Assembly: GCF_016642265.1 (NCBI RefSeq)
Contig: NZ_MRXX01000007.1
Location: 42,184-48,249, forward strand
Length of the DNA stretch: 6,066 nt
Reading direction: 5' to 3'
Source: Streptococcus lactarius
GTDB taxonomy: Bacteria; Bacillota; Bacilli; Lactobacillales; Streptococcaceae
Position numbers and translations under genes: made by a program. Shown one piece after another: positions 1 to 5,325 of the stretch (its first letter is position 1; every line of letters begins with the position of its first letter). The notes below the pieces were generated by a model. The model had not been told where the DNA came from and ran no database searches. It was given only the letters and a program-made list of their open reading frames with translations.

Positions 1-49
1 ATAATTGAGAGGCTAGAACTTTTGTCCCAGACTCCTGGTTGGGCTTTTT
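1..49. repeat. Probable tail of a dispersed intergenic repeat, with a terminator-like end
   Basis: This AT-rich non-coding stretch contains TGTCCCAGACTC (23-34), then a small CCCA/TGGG hairpin (26-29 with 40-43; an inner CCAG/CTGG pairing at 27-30 and 35-38 is an alternative) followed by a T-run at 45-49. The stem is too short for a confident terminator, but the layout would suit the end of a transcript arriving from the left. From memory, streptococcal intergenic repeats carry this kind of 'gtcccagactc' edge. The window's other end begins the inverted counterpart, GAGTGGGACA. The repeat identity is an inference from recall, not from alignment. Confidence 0.4.
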
Positions 50-81
50 GATATATCATTCATATCTCTTCTATATGGAAG

Positions 82-109
82 TTAAATGTCTTTTCCTAAA
101 AAGTATGAT
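82..109 (+). promoter_or_regulatory. Candidate promoter of the LXG toxin operon
   Basis: A -10-like TATGAT lies at 104-109, 41 nt before the first ATG. The best -35 match is poor (TTAAAT at 82-87, spacer 16), and there is no TG extension. A weak -35 fits an operon needing an activator or expressed at low level, but this is only an inference. Confidence 0.4.
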
Positions 110-134
110 AAGATAGAACTTAAAATGAATTGTT

Positions 135-142
135 AGAGGAGG
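135..142 (+). promoter_or_regulatory. Strong ribosome binding site fixing the start of the first operon gene
   Basis: AGAGGAGG sits 8 nt before the ATG at 151. It decides against the in-frame TTG at 130, which lies upstream of this site and would leave it inside the gene. Confidence 0.85.
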
Positions 143-150
143 AACGTATT

Positions 151-429
151 ATGGATAAAGTTCAAATTAAGTCCAGTCCAATAGAAGCTCAGGCTGCTAT
201 TGGTGAATTACTTGGTCTAGATGTATCTCAGAAAGAGAACAAACAAGTCGAGTTTAGTTATTCTTCTGGTATTACAGGGATGGAAAATGGTAAAGAAGTA
301 ACCAATCAAATGCTTGAAGCAGTTGGAAAATTTAGTGAAGCTGTTTTAATTCAGGCTAATAAATTTCCTCAAATTGCTGAAACAATGGAAAAAAGAGATA
401 TTGAGCAGGCTCAACGTTGGAGGAGTTAA
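151..429 (+). CDS. Lap1-like (DUF3130/TIGR04197-type) targeting factor for an LXG toxin
   Basis: This 92-residue, predominantly helical protein is the first gene of the operon. Length, position and sequence style (a WXG100-sized protein with a central turn around residues 25-45 and a C-terminal helix ending in acidic/basic residues) match the DUF3130/TIGR04197 'type VII secretion effector' family. Members in Streptococcus intermedius (Lap1) bind the LXG domain of the cognate toxin and are needed for its export. No WXG motif is present. Lap1 proteins are reported to carry an F-x-x-x-D signature near the C-terminus; here the best-placed match is M79-E-K-R-D83, so the aromatic residue appears to be replaced. 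The start at ATG 151 is chosen because of the AGAGGAGG 8 nt upstream. The next gene starts 5 nt after the stop. Family assignment is by recognition and context, with no alignment run. Confidence 0.78.
   Translation: MDKVQIKSSPIEAQAAIGELLGLDVSQKENKQVEFSYSSGITGMENGKEVTNQMLEAVGKFSEAVLIQANKFPQIAETMEKRDIEQAQRWRS
419..425 (+). promoter_or_regulatory. Ribosome binding site supporting a GTG start for the second gene
   Basis: GGAGGAG lies inside the last codons of the upstream gene, 9 nt before GTG 435. The TTG at 417 overlaps this site and has no comparable ribosome binding site of its own, so GTG 435 is the likely start. The arrangement favours translational coupling. Confidence 0.8.
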
Positions 430-434
430 GTCTA

Positions 435-782
435 GTGAAACAAGACATTAATGAAAAAGAGAGAGATAGACTATTTCACCAAATAGTTCAACTCGAACAT
501 GAAGAAGATGAACTTCGTAATTTGAAAAAACGTCATGAACAATCTTTGGAGAATTTTATAGAGCAATTTAGAAACATTTCTATTAATGCAGAACAAAGAC
601 TATCAGTAAATCTACAAAATCAAGGATTCATCCAAGAAACGAGAGAGCTAGAATTGAAAGTTGAACAATATGTGAATAATCAGATTGACGGCTTTGATTA
701 TGAAGCAAAGAAATTATTAAAAGATATAGACATGAAAAAAGAAAAGTTAATACATGAAAGGAATAGTCTACCATGGGAATAA
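435..782 (+). CDS. Lap2-like (DUF3958-type) helical chaperone for the LXG toxin
   Basis: This 115-residue, highly charged, almost wholly helical protein is likely a coiled-coil hairpin: residues 4-45 form one long heptad-like stretch and residues 65-110 a second. It ends in L-P-W-E (112-115), an ending I associate with the DUF3958 family. DUF3958 (Lap2) proteins are encoded between the DUF3130 gene and the LXG gene, and in S. intermedius they form a ternary complex with Lap1 and the LXG domain needed for T7SS export. It has no signal peptide or membrane segment, so it acts in the cytoplasm or is co-exported. GTG 435 is preferred over TTG 417 because a GGAGGAG sits 9 nt upstream. Its last 10 nt overlap the start of the toxin gene in another frame, so the conserved LPWE tail and the toxin start are read from the same DNA. 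Confidence 0.78.
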   Translation: MKQDINEKERDRLFHQIVQLEHEEDELRNLKKRHEQSLENFIEQFRNISINAEQRLSVNLQNQGFIQETRELELKVEQYVNNQIDGFDYEAKKLLKDIDMKKEKLIHERNSLPWE

Positions 783-2401
783 AGTATAGTCCTTCAGAGT
801 CAAGTTCATTGATTGAGGCAATGAATAGTAATATTGAGATTGCAAATGAAATAACAGACAGACTCTCTAGTGGTAGTGATCATTTAATTTCTGTCCTTGA
901 ATCAGGTAAATTACAGGGTGCAGCATACACTGCAGGGAAAAATCTATTTTCAGAGATCATCATTCCATCAATAAAAAAACTTCAATCAGCTATAGATGAC
1001 ATTCAGACAGAGTTGTCCTCATATAAGAGTGCAGATGCCGTCATTTCAGGATTTGGCGAGTTAGATTTAGATGATTTGAAAACTCAGAAAGAAACAAGAG
1101 AAAAACAGTTAGCAGAAGTAAAATCACAGATAAGGGAAAACGAAAAACTTCGGAGTATAATAGGTGCTTTAGGAACTGGAAATTTGGGAAATCATATCTC
1201 AAAAAATAATGCCTTACATGAGTTGGAATACCAATTACAGATGGGGATTGACGAACTGAAAGACAAAATTGAGAAGTTAGAATGGTTTGTGTTGCAGGTT
1301 TCTCAATATTTCAGTGATAGCCTACAAGTTTTATTCTTAGCCATCCAAGGTGCCACACAACTAAGTAAGATTATTGTTGATAATAATGGTAACTACTATG
1401 TAGATGGTGTAGACATGACTTGGTTTGATAAAATGAAGGAGCAGAAGATTGAGTCTGTAAAATACAAATCTTCGAAGGAAGATAATGAGTTTTATAAAAA
1501 ATATCAGAATATTTTAATCAAGTTAGAAAGTGGAAAAGAACTTACTGAACAAGAATTCCAAACTCTAGAAACTTTTGTTAGACACCATACTCAAGCTCAA
1601 CTACCTAAGATTGTGACAGAAAAATTGAAAGTGGAGGCTGCCAATAGAGCTAATCCAGAGAAACTTAATGAAAAAGTTGAGAAAATTAAAAATAGTAATG
1701 GAGATTTGAATAAAAAAGCTGATCTAATTGTGAAAACTTATGAAGATTATCTATTTTATAATAATAAAGAAGCTTTTGAAGAATATTGGAAGAAGAGAAA
1801 GGAGTTAACAAAAGATAAAGATTGGAAAGATGTTGATAGCAAGATTAAAGATACTATTGAGGATAATCTTAATGTTGAATTAAAAAAATCAGGGATAGAT
1901 ATAAGGAAAGTATCTAATAATCTAGCTGATGATATTTTATCTATTCATGAAAGAGACATGAAACAAAGAAACTATCTAATTAACGAAGGTAGAAAAGTAT
2001 GGAAAAGTCCTGGAGATGATATAATGATAAATTCAGCAGATTTGACACAGGTTGGTATTGACCTTACTGATTTTGTAAACTTGGTAAAAACTGGAAAACC
2101 TTTAGATTTAAAGAGTAGAAATTATAATGATGAACTTGAATTTTCACTTTGGTCACGTAAGTGGGAAGGTAACTTAAGAGATGATTATTTAGGGAACTAT
2201 CTGTTTGGATATGTGGCAAAAGGGTATTTAGGAATGGATGATGAGCATATCAAAGATTATGCAGGTTTAGCTCAATTGGCCTCAGATAAAGATGTTGTTA
2301 AATTTTTCAAAAATAAATCAAATGGGAATTTTGGTGATAATGAAGGAGATGCTTCTGCAATCCAAGATGGTATAGATTCATATGAGGAGAATAATAAGTG
2401 A
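773..2401 (+). CDS. LXG-domain T7SS effector with a polymorphic toxin type 44 (Ntox44)-like C-terminus
   Basis: This 542-residue protein is built like an antibacterial LXG toxin. Residues 1 to about 200 form the helical LXG export domain; the signature is L47-Q-G49, and heptad-like helices cover 60-130 and 145-200. Residues about 205-415 are a lysine- and glutamate-rich, mostly helical middle region unlike any domain I recognise. Residues about 418-540 resemble polymorphic toxin type 44: F-V-x-L-V-K-x-G-x-P-L-D-L-K (D445), then D470-D471-Y-L-G-N-Y-x-F-G, A-G-L-A-Q (497-501), and G-D-N-E-G-D (D522, D526) followed by I-x-x-G-I-x-S-Y. The many conserved acidic residues suggest a metal-dependent hydrolase; the actual reaction is unknown to me. 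There is no signal peptide, as expected for T7SS cargo. ATG 773 overlaps the Lap2 gene by 10 nt, with a GAAAGGA 10 nt upstream. It shares GTGA with the next gene. LXG assignment is firm; the toxin subfamily is less so. Confidence 0.85.
   Translation: MGIKYSPSESSSLIEAMNSNIEIANEITDRLSSGSDHLISVLESGKLQGAAYTAGKNLFSEIIIPSIKKLQSAIDDIQTELSSYKSADAVISGFGELDLDDLKTQKETREKQLAEVKSQIRENEKLRSIIGALGTGNLGNHISKNNALHELEYQLQMGIDELKDKIEKLEWFVLQVSQYFSDSLQVLFLAIQGATQLSKIIVDNNGNYYVDGVDMTWFDKMKEQKIESVKYKSSKEDNEFYKKYQNILIKLESGKELTEQEFQTLETFVRHHTQAQLPKIVTEKLKVEAANRANPEKLNEKVEKIKNSNGDLNKKADLIVKTYEDYLFYNNKEAFEEYWKKRKELTKDKDWKDVDSKIKDTIEDNLNVELKKSGIDIRKVSNNLADDILSIHERDMKQRNYLINEGRKVWKSPGDDIMINSADLTQVGIDLTDFVNLVKTGKPLDLKSRNYNDELEFSLWSRKWEGNLRDDYLGNYLFGYVAKGYLGMDDEHIKDYAGLAQLASDKDVVKFFKNKSNGNFGDNEGDASAIQDGIDSYEENNK
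2384..2390 (+). promoter_or_regulatory. Ribosome binding site for the GTG-initiated candidate immunity gene
   Basis: GAGGAGA lies inside the last codons of the toxin gene, 7 nt before GTG 2398. It supports the GTG start and the 4-nt GTGA overlap, which would couple translation of immunity protein to toxin. Confidence 0.8.
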
Positions 2402-2904
2402 ACAACAAGAGAAAACAACTGAATAAATGGAATCTAGGATGTTCAGGATTGGTTATTATTGTAACAATTGTATTTACATGTTATATTTATTTGTACTTCA
2501 AAAATGCGAGTTACACCTTGAAACCAGGTGATTCCATAGTTTTAAAAGTTCCAACCTCAAAACAAAAAGAATTTTCCCCAAAATTATATCTATCTAAGAT
2601 TTCCGGAGGGAAATTAGAATTATCTGGGAGATCCTCATGGTGGCAGAAGGGAGAAGGAAGTCTTGTAGGGACTAACTATGATGTTTTGAAGCAAGAAATT
2701 AGTGAAATCTACTCATCATCAAGTAATATTCCAACAAAAGTAATAAAAAATGAACCAAATAATAGTATATATTTATCAAAAGAAGGTATCGTTCTTCAAT
2801 CTAAAGAATCTTGGGAATTTGAGATTCCAAACTCAAAACAAATAAAAATAACAAATATTTCAGACAGAGACATTAGATTTGAAGCGCAGGTGACAGGTGA
2901 ATAG
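2398..2904 (+). CDS. Membrane-anchored extracytoplasmic protein, candidate cognate immunity protein
   Basis: I do not recognise this 168-residue protein by family. A basic N-terminus (K4, R5, K6, K10) is followed by one hydrophobic segment at about 16-34, then a mainly beta-predicted domain rich in Ser, Lys and Ile. By the positive-inside rule this gives N-in, C-out topology with the C-terminal ~130 residues outside the membrane. It overlaps the toxin stop codon by 4 nt (GTGA), which is the usual place for the cognate immunity gene in LXG operons. If so, an outward-facing immunity protein implies the toxin is intercepted outside the cytosol. Cys15 sits before the hydrophobic stretch and not after it, so this is not a normal lipoprotein. 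The immunity role is inferred from position and topology only. Confidence 0.65.
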   Translation: MNNKRKQLNKWNLGCSGLVIIVTIVFTCYIYLYFKNASYTLKPGDSIVLKVPTSKQKEFSPKLYLSKISGGKLELSGRSSWWQKGEGSLVGTNYDVLKQEISEIYSSSSNIPTKVIKNEPNNSIYLSKEGIVLQSKESWEFEIPNSKQIKITNISDRDIRFEAQVTGE

Positions 2905-2923
2905 AGGGTGTTAGAAAAGTAAA

Positions 2924-3559
2924 ATGAAGAGAAAACGATTATTTATTTCAATTTTTATAGCCTTGTGTTTATCTTTTGGTAGCTTTCAGTATTATAAATA
3001 TCAGCGGATTCACAATATTTTTGATGAAATATACTATGAGGAAAGTGATTATCATAATTATTCTTTTCTCTGGAATGGTAGAGCTTTTTATCAGTTAAAA
3101 GGTTTAAAAATTGTCGATAATGATTCTCAAGAAATTTCCATTCATTCTATTGACTATGAAAGTGAAGATTTACCAAATGATATTCAATTTCTAGGTTATT
3201 ATTTTTATTTTGGATTTCAAGGGATGACAAAAGTTGGGGTAGAAATGCGTTTGAGAATTCCAGATACAGAGACAACTATAAATGTAGAGTACCTGTACGA
3301 TGTAAACAATCAACAATTAGAACGTTTTATGTGGTATCAGGATGAGAAACATGTGAGATATTATCATCAGTCTCAAGTGGAAGCATTTCTTGAGAAACAT
3401 GGAAAGACTGTTGAAGACATTCGCAAGGAAGCAGATGACGTACTCCGTAATAAAGTCCTGAAAGATTGGACCTCCATCTACTCCAGCCGCTTTAGCACTA
3501 AAAATTGGGGCGATGTAACCGTCAAGGATATTTGGAGAGATGATTTATCGAAGAACTAG
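2924..3559 (+). CDS. TipC-family-like membrane-anchored immunity protein
   Basis: This 211-residue protein has basic residues at the N-terminus, a membrane anchor at about 6-23, and an extracytoplasmic domain. Sequence stretches such as I-F-D-E-I-Y-Y-E-E (32-40), L-W-N-G-R-A-F-Y-Q-L-K-G (49-60) and the tail D-W-x-x-I-Y-S-S-R-F-S-x-x-N-W-G (181-196) fit my memory of streptococcal TipC-family immunity proteins. TipC protects against TelC, an LXG toxin that degrades lipid II at the outer face of the membrane. The gene follows the preceding one by 19 nt; the nearest purine-rich sites (AGAGGG at 2903-2908, AGAAAAG at 2913-2919) are mediocre, so expression may be weaker or rely on read-through. It could be the true cognate or a spare, orphan immunity gene. 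The last ~130 nt are much richer in GC (about 46% in 3421-3540 against 27% in 3001-3060, hand counts), hinting at a mosaic 3' end. Confidence 0.6.
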   Translation: MKRKRLFISIFIALCLSFGSFQYYKYQRIHNIFDEIYYEESDYHNYSFLWNGRAFYQLKGLKIVDNDSQEISIHSIDYESEDLPNDIQFLGYYFYFGFQGMTKVGVEMRLRIPDTETTINVEYLYDVNNQQLERFMWYQDEKHVRYYHQSQVEAFLEKHGKTVEDIRKEADDVLRNKVLKDWTSIYSSRFSTKNWGDVTVKDIWRDDLSKN

Positions 3560-3588
3560 AAAATAAGTTATTTCTTTCATAACAGAAA

Positions 3589-3615
3589 AAGCGAGCTTTG
3601 TCATGAAGCTCGCTT
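3589..3615. terminator. Bidirectional intrinsic terminator between convergent operons
   Basis: A perfect 10-bp stem, AAGCGAGCTT (3589-3598) and AAGCTCGCTT (3606-3615), encloses a 7-nt loop. The + strand transcript reaches it 29 nt after the TipC-like stop and continues into TTATTTG. In the - strand direction the stem is followed by TTTTTCTGTT, an even better T-tract. It therefore should stop both the toxin operon and the SGNH operon. Confidence 0.85.
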
Positions 3616-3656
3616 ATTTGTATGCATAAAAAATTGGGTTAACTCTAATTATAGAC

Positions 3657-3684
3657 AAGCCAAAAACCATGTAAACCATGGCTT
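3657..3684 (+). terminator. Weak second hairpin, possible backup terminator
   Basis: AAGCCA (3657-3662) pairs with TGGCTT (3679-3684) across a 16-nt loop, and TT plus ACTGTT follow. The loop is long and the stem short. CCATG occurs twice here (in 3666-3680), which would allow competing folds. It may add to termination of + strand read-through. The rest of 3616-3722 shows nothing else I can name. Confidence 0.3.
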
Positions 3685-3722
3685 TTACTGTTAACGCTAG
3701 TTGCCCGCTACAGATGCTATTT

Positions 3723-4340
3723 CTATAACGTCTCCTGCAGAGCTTGGGCTAGGATGCGGTAACCGGCCACACTTAAGTGGAGGCCATCTGTCGTATAGGC
3801 TTCTGCTAACTGCCCCACTTCATCCAATAAAGACGAATACACATCGACATAGCCGACCTGGTGGTAGACTTGTGCCAATTCTCTGTAGGCCTGATTGAGG
3901 GCCTGAATTTTTTCATTGGACCGGATAGAGACTTTCTGCTTGTAGCGCTCTTCTTGACTGACTGGTAGAACCGAGATCAGGTTGATTTTCGTCAATGGAA
4001 AATCCCGCATGATCGCTTGTAAGACCGCTTCTACATTGTCTGAGGTTTCCTTTTGAGGAATTTCTTTTCCAATATCATTGGTCCCGATCAAGAGAAAGAT
4101 CTGATCCACCGCCGTTCCAAAGACATGGGCGTCTAGATGCGTTCGAAGGAGATCTGTCCGATAGCCACGCACCCCACGATTGACCATGTATTTCGGACTT
4201 TGGAGTAGTTCATGGATAGGGAAATACTCTACAATAGAGTCTCCGAGGAAAATCAAGCCTGGCTCCTTCAAAGAAGCTTGATTGAGCTTTCGGTAAGTCA
4301 TTAAAATATTCTCTTGCTCTTTTGTGAGTTGTGGAAGCAT
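3723..4340 (-). CDS. SGNH/GDSL-family hydrolase (esterase or PAF-acetylhydrolase-like)
   Basis: This 205-residue protein has no signal peptide and is likely a cytoplasmic serine esterase or lipase. All SGNH blocks are visible: G33-D-S35-I with the nucleophile Ser35; N54-R-G56, whose Gly supplies the oxyanion hole; G86-T-N88-D89, block III with Asn88; and D185-G-L-H188-L-S, with the Asp and His of the triad. Length is typical for single-domain bacterial PAF-acetylhydrolase-like members. The substrate cannot be read from sequence; deacetylation of sugars or lipids is possible. Its ATG abuts the stop of the upstream HAD gene without any spacer, with GAAAGGA 9 nt upstream, so the two are translationally linked. 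GC is clearly higher than in the toxin operon. Confidence 0.88.
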   Translation of the reverse strand: MLPQLTKEQENILMTYRKLNQASLKEPGLIFLGDSIVEYFPIHELLQSPKYMVNRGVRGYRTDLLRTHLDAHVFGTAVDQIFLLIGTNDIGKEIPQKETSDNVEAVLQAIMRDFPLTKINLISVLPVSQEERYKQKVSIRSNEKIQALNQAYRELAQVYHQVGYVDVYSSLLDEVGQLAEAYTTDGLHLSVAGYRILAQALQETL

Positions 4341-5189
4341 CTAGTTCTTTCCTTTCACTTGTTCCCAGGGCGTCAATCCCAGATACTCTTCAATCACTTG
4401 GTAGACACCGCCTTCTTGATGGCTCGGTGCTAGGTGTTTGGCAACAGCCTTGACAGCTTCTTCTGCATTGGCCACAGCATAGGAGTGACCCACCATTTCA
4501 AGCATTTCGATGTCGTTTCCGCTATCCCCAAAGGCCATGACCTGGCTGGCATCAAGCTGCCATTTCTCCATTAATTGAGCCAATCCCCAGGCCTTGTGAA
4601 TGCCTGCTTGTAAGAGATCCATGCTCCCAAAACCGCTCGAAACCGCCATGAGCTGATCTCCAAAAGCCTGCTGGACTTCCTGACTCACATGATCAATACG
4701 ATCCAAGCCAACCACCAAGCTCATTTTAAGCACCTGGTCAAACAAATCGGCTGTCAATTCCGGAACAAACTTCATTCGCTTGTACAAGGCTTCAATCACT
4801 TCCGGCTGCATGAATTTTTCGACTTCTGTAAAGACCGTTCCTGCCTTGGCAAAGCCCCCATTGACAGCTGATACGACCAACTGATCTGAAATTTCCCGGC
4901 CCTTAAAATAAGCAAGAACCGCCTCCACCAATTCTCGATCCCAGAATTTTCCTAAAACCATCTGGTCATTCTCAAAAATCCGAGCTCCGTTGGCGACGAC
5001 CAAGGTCACCCGCTTGACCAAGGGGCCTAAAAGCTGGCGCATGCGATGGATTTCATTTCCCGTCGCAATGACAAAGCGAATCCCTTTTTGATCCAAGTGG
5101 TCCAACAGCCTTTCCAGACGCGGAAGGTCCACCTCTCCTCGTTCATCTAATAAGGTTCCATCCATATCTGTTGCAATCAACTTAATCAT
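4341..5189 (-). CDS. Cof-type HAD-IIB family phosphatase
   Basis: This 282-residue cytoplasmic haloacid-dehalogenase-type phosphatase probably acts on sugar phosphates or related metabolites. Motif I is D8-M-D10-G-T-L-L (nucleophile Asp8, acid/base Asp10). Motif II is A42-T43-G44-N, motif III Lys is K199 in G-I-H-K, and motif IV is G221-D222-S-G-N225-D226, which completes the magnesium site. The region between about 85 and 190 is the C2B cap that defines the Cof/IIB class, and V-A-N-G-A (65-69) is also typical. The start at 5189 is chosen because AAAAGG lies 9 nt upstream and the DMDGTLL motif then falls at the usual residue 8. An in-frame extension to 5267 would run through the promoter. It is the first gene of an operon with the SGNH hydrolase; Cof substrates vary too much to name one. 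Confidence 0.9.
   Translation of the reverse strand: MIKLIATDMDGTLLDERGEVDLPRLERLLDHLDQKGIRFVIATGNEIHRMRQLLGPLVKRVTLVVANGARIFENDQMVLGKFWDRELVEAVLAYFKGREISDQLVVSAVNGGFAKAGTVFTEVEKFMQPEVIEALYKRMKFVPELTADLFDQVLKMSLVVGLDRIDHVSQEVQQAFGDQLMAVSSGFGSMDLLQAGIHKAWGLAQLMEKWQLDASQVMAFGDSGNDIEMLEMVGHSYAVANAEEAVKAVAKHLAPSHQEGGVYQVIEEYLGLTPWEQVKGKN
4350..4356 (-). promoter_or_regulatory. Ribosome binding site of the SGNH hydrolase gene
   Basis: On the - strand GAAAGGA lies 9 nt before the ATG at 4340, within the final codons of the upstream HAD gene. It fits translational coupling of the pair. Confidence 0.7.
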
Positions 5190-5235
5190 ACAATCTAACC
5201 TTTTCCCTTTCATAGGGTGCAAACTATCTGTTCCC

Positions 5236-5263
5236 ATTATACCACAGATCAAGCAAGTCAAAA
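5236..5263 (-). promoter_or_regulatory. Extended -10 promoter of the HAD/SGNH operon
   Basis: On the - strand a perfect TATAAT (5236-5241) is preceded by TG at 5243-5244, giving TGGTATAAT, a classic streptococcal extended -10. Candidate -35 elements are TTTTGA (5258-5263, spacer 16) or TTGACT (5256-5261, spacer 14). The leader to the start at 5189 would be about 40 nt. Confidence 0.8.
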
Positions 5264-5286
5264 CCACCCGTGAAAACAGGTGGTTT
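5261..5286 (-). terminator. Intrinsic terminator of the HD-domain gene
   Basis: AAACCACC (5261-5268) and GGTGGTTT (5279-5286) form an 8-bp stem. After one C-A mismatch, GT/AC pairs close over a four-base loop, reading GAAA on the + strand. On the - strand the stem runs into TTTTGACTT. It lies 40 nt past the stop of the HD gene and overlaps the -35 region of the next promoter. Confidence 0.7.
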
Positions 5287-5287
5287 C

Positions 5288-5302
5288 CTTTTAGTCTAAA
5301 AG
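5288..5302. other. Perfect short palindrome, possible operator
   Basis: CTTTTAG (5288-5294) and CTAAAAG (5296-5302) are exact inverted repeats around one central T. The site lies between the HD gene's stop and its terminator, about 25 bp upstream of the HAD promoter's -35. It could bind a dimeric regulator or be chance in AT-rich DNA. No regulator is assigned. Confidence 0.3.
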
Positions 5303-5325
5303 TTGCTACTAAAGACCAAGGGATA

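Noticed and set aside
130..150. Seven-codon N-terminal extension of the Lap1-like protein from TTG 130
   Set aside because: The extension would translate the strong ribosome binding site AGAGGAGG; ATG 151 is ideally placed.
151..429. Classical EsxA/WXG100 secretion substrate
   Set aside because: Size fits but there is no W-x-G motif at the mid-protein turn. The neighbouring DUF3958-like gene and LXG toxin favour the DUF3130/TIGR04197 family.
2434..2448. Possible lipoprotein signal (N-L-G-C around Cys15) in the candidate immunity protein
   Set aside because: The hydrophobic segment follows the cysteine and does not precede it, and the -3 position is Asn. The segment is better read as a plain transmembrane anchor.
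3701..3898. Open frame of 65 codons on the + strand
   Set aside because: It lies antisense over the SGNH hydrolase gene, including its catalytic D-G-L-H block, has no ribosome binding site and encodes a low-complexity, His/Pro-rich product. It is a shadow frame.
4689..4871. Open frame of 60 codons on the + strand
   Set aside because: It is antisense to the cap region of the HAD phosphatase, with no recognisable domain.
5190..5267. Twenty-six-codon N-terminal extension of the HAD phosphatase
   Set aside because: It covers the TGGTATAAT promoter, has no ribosome binding site, and would displace the catalytic DMDGT motif from its usual position near residue 8.
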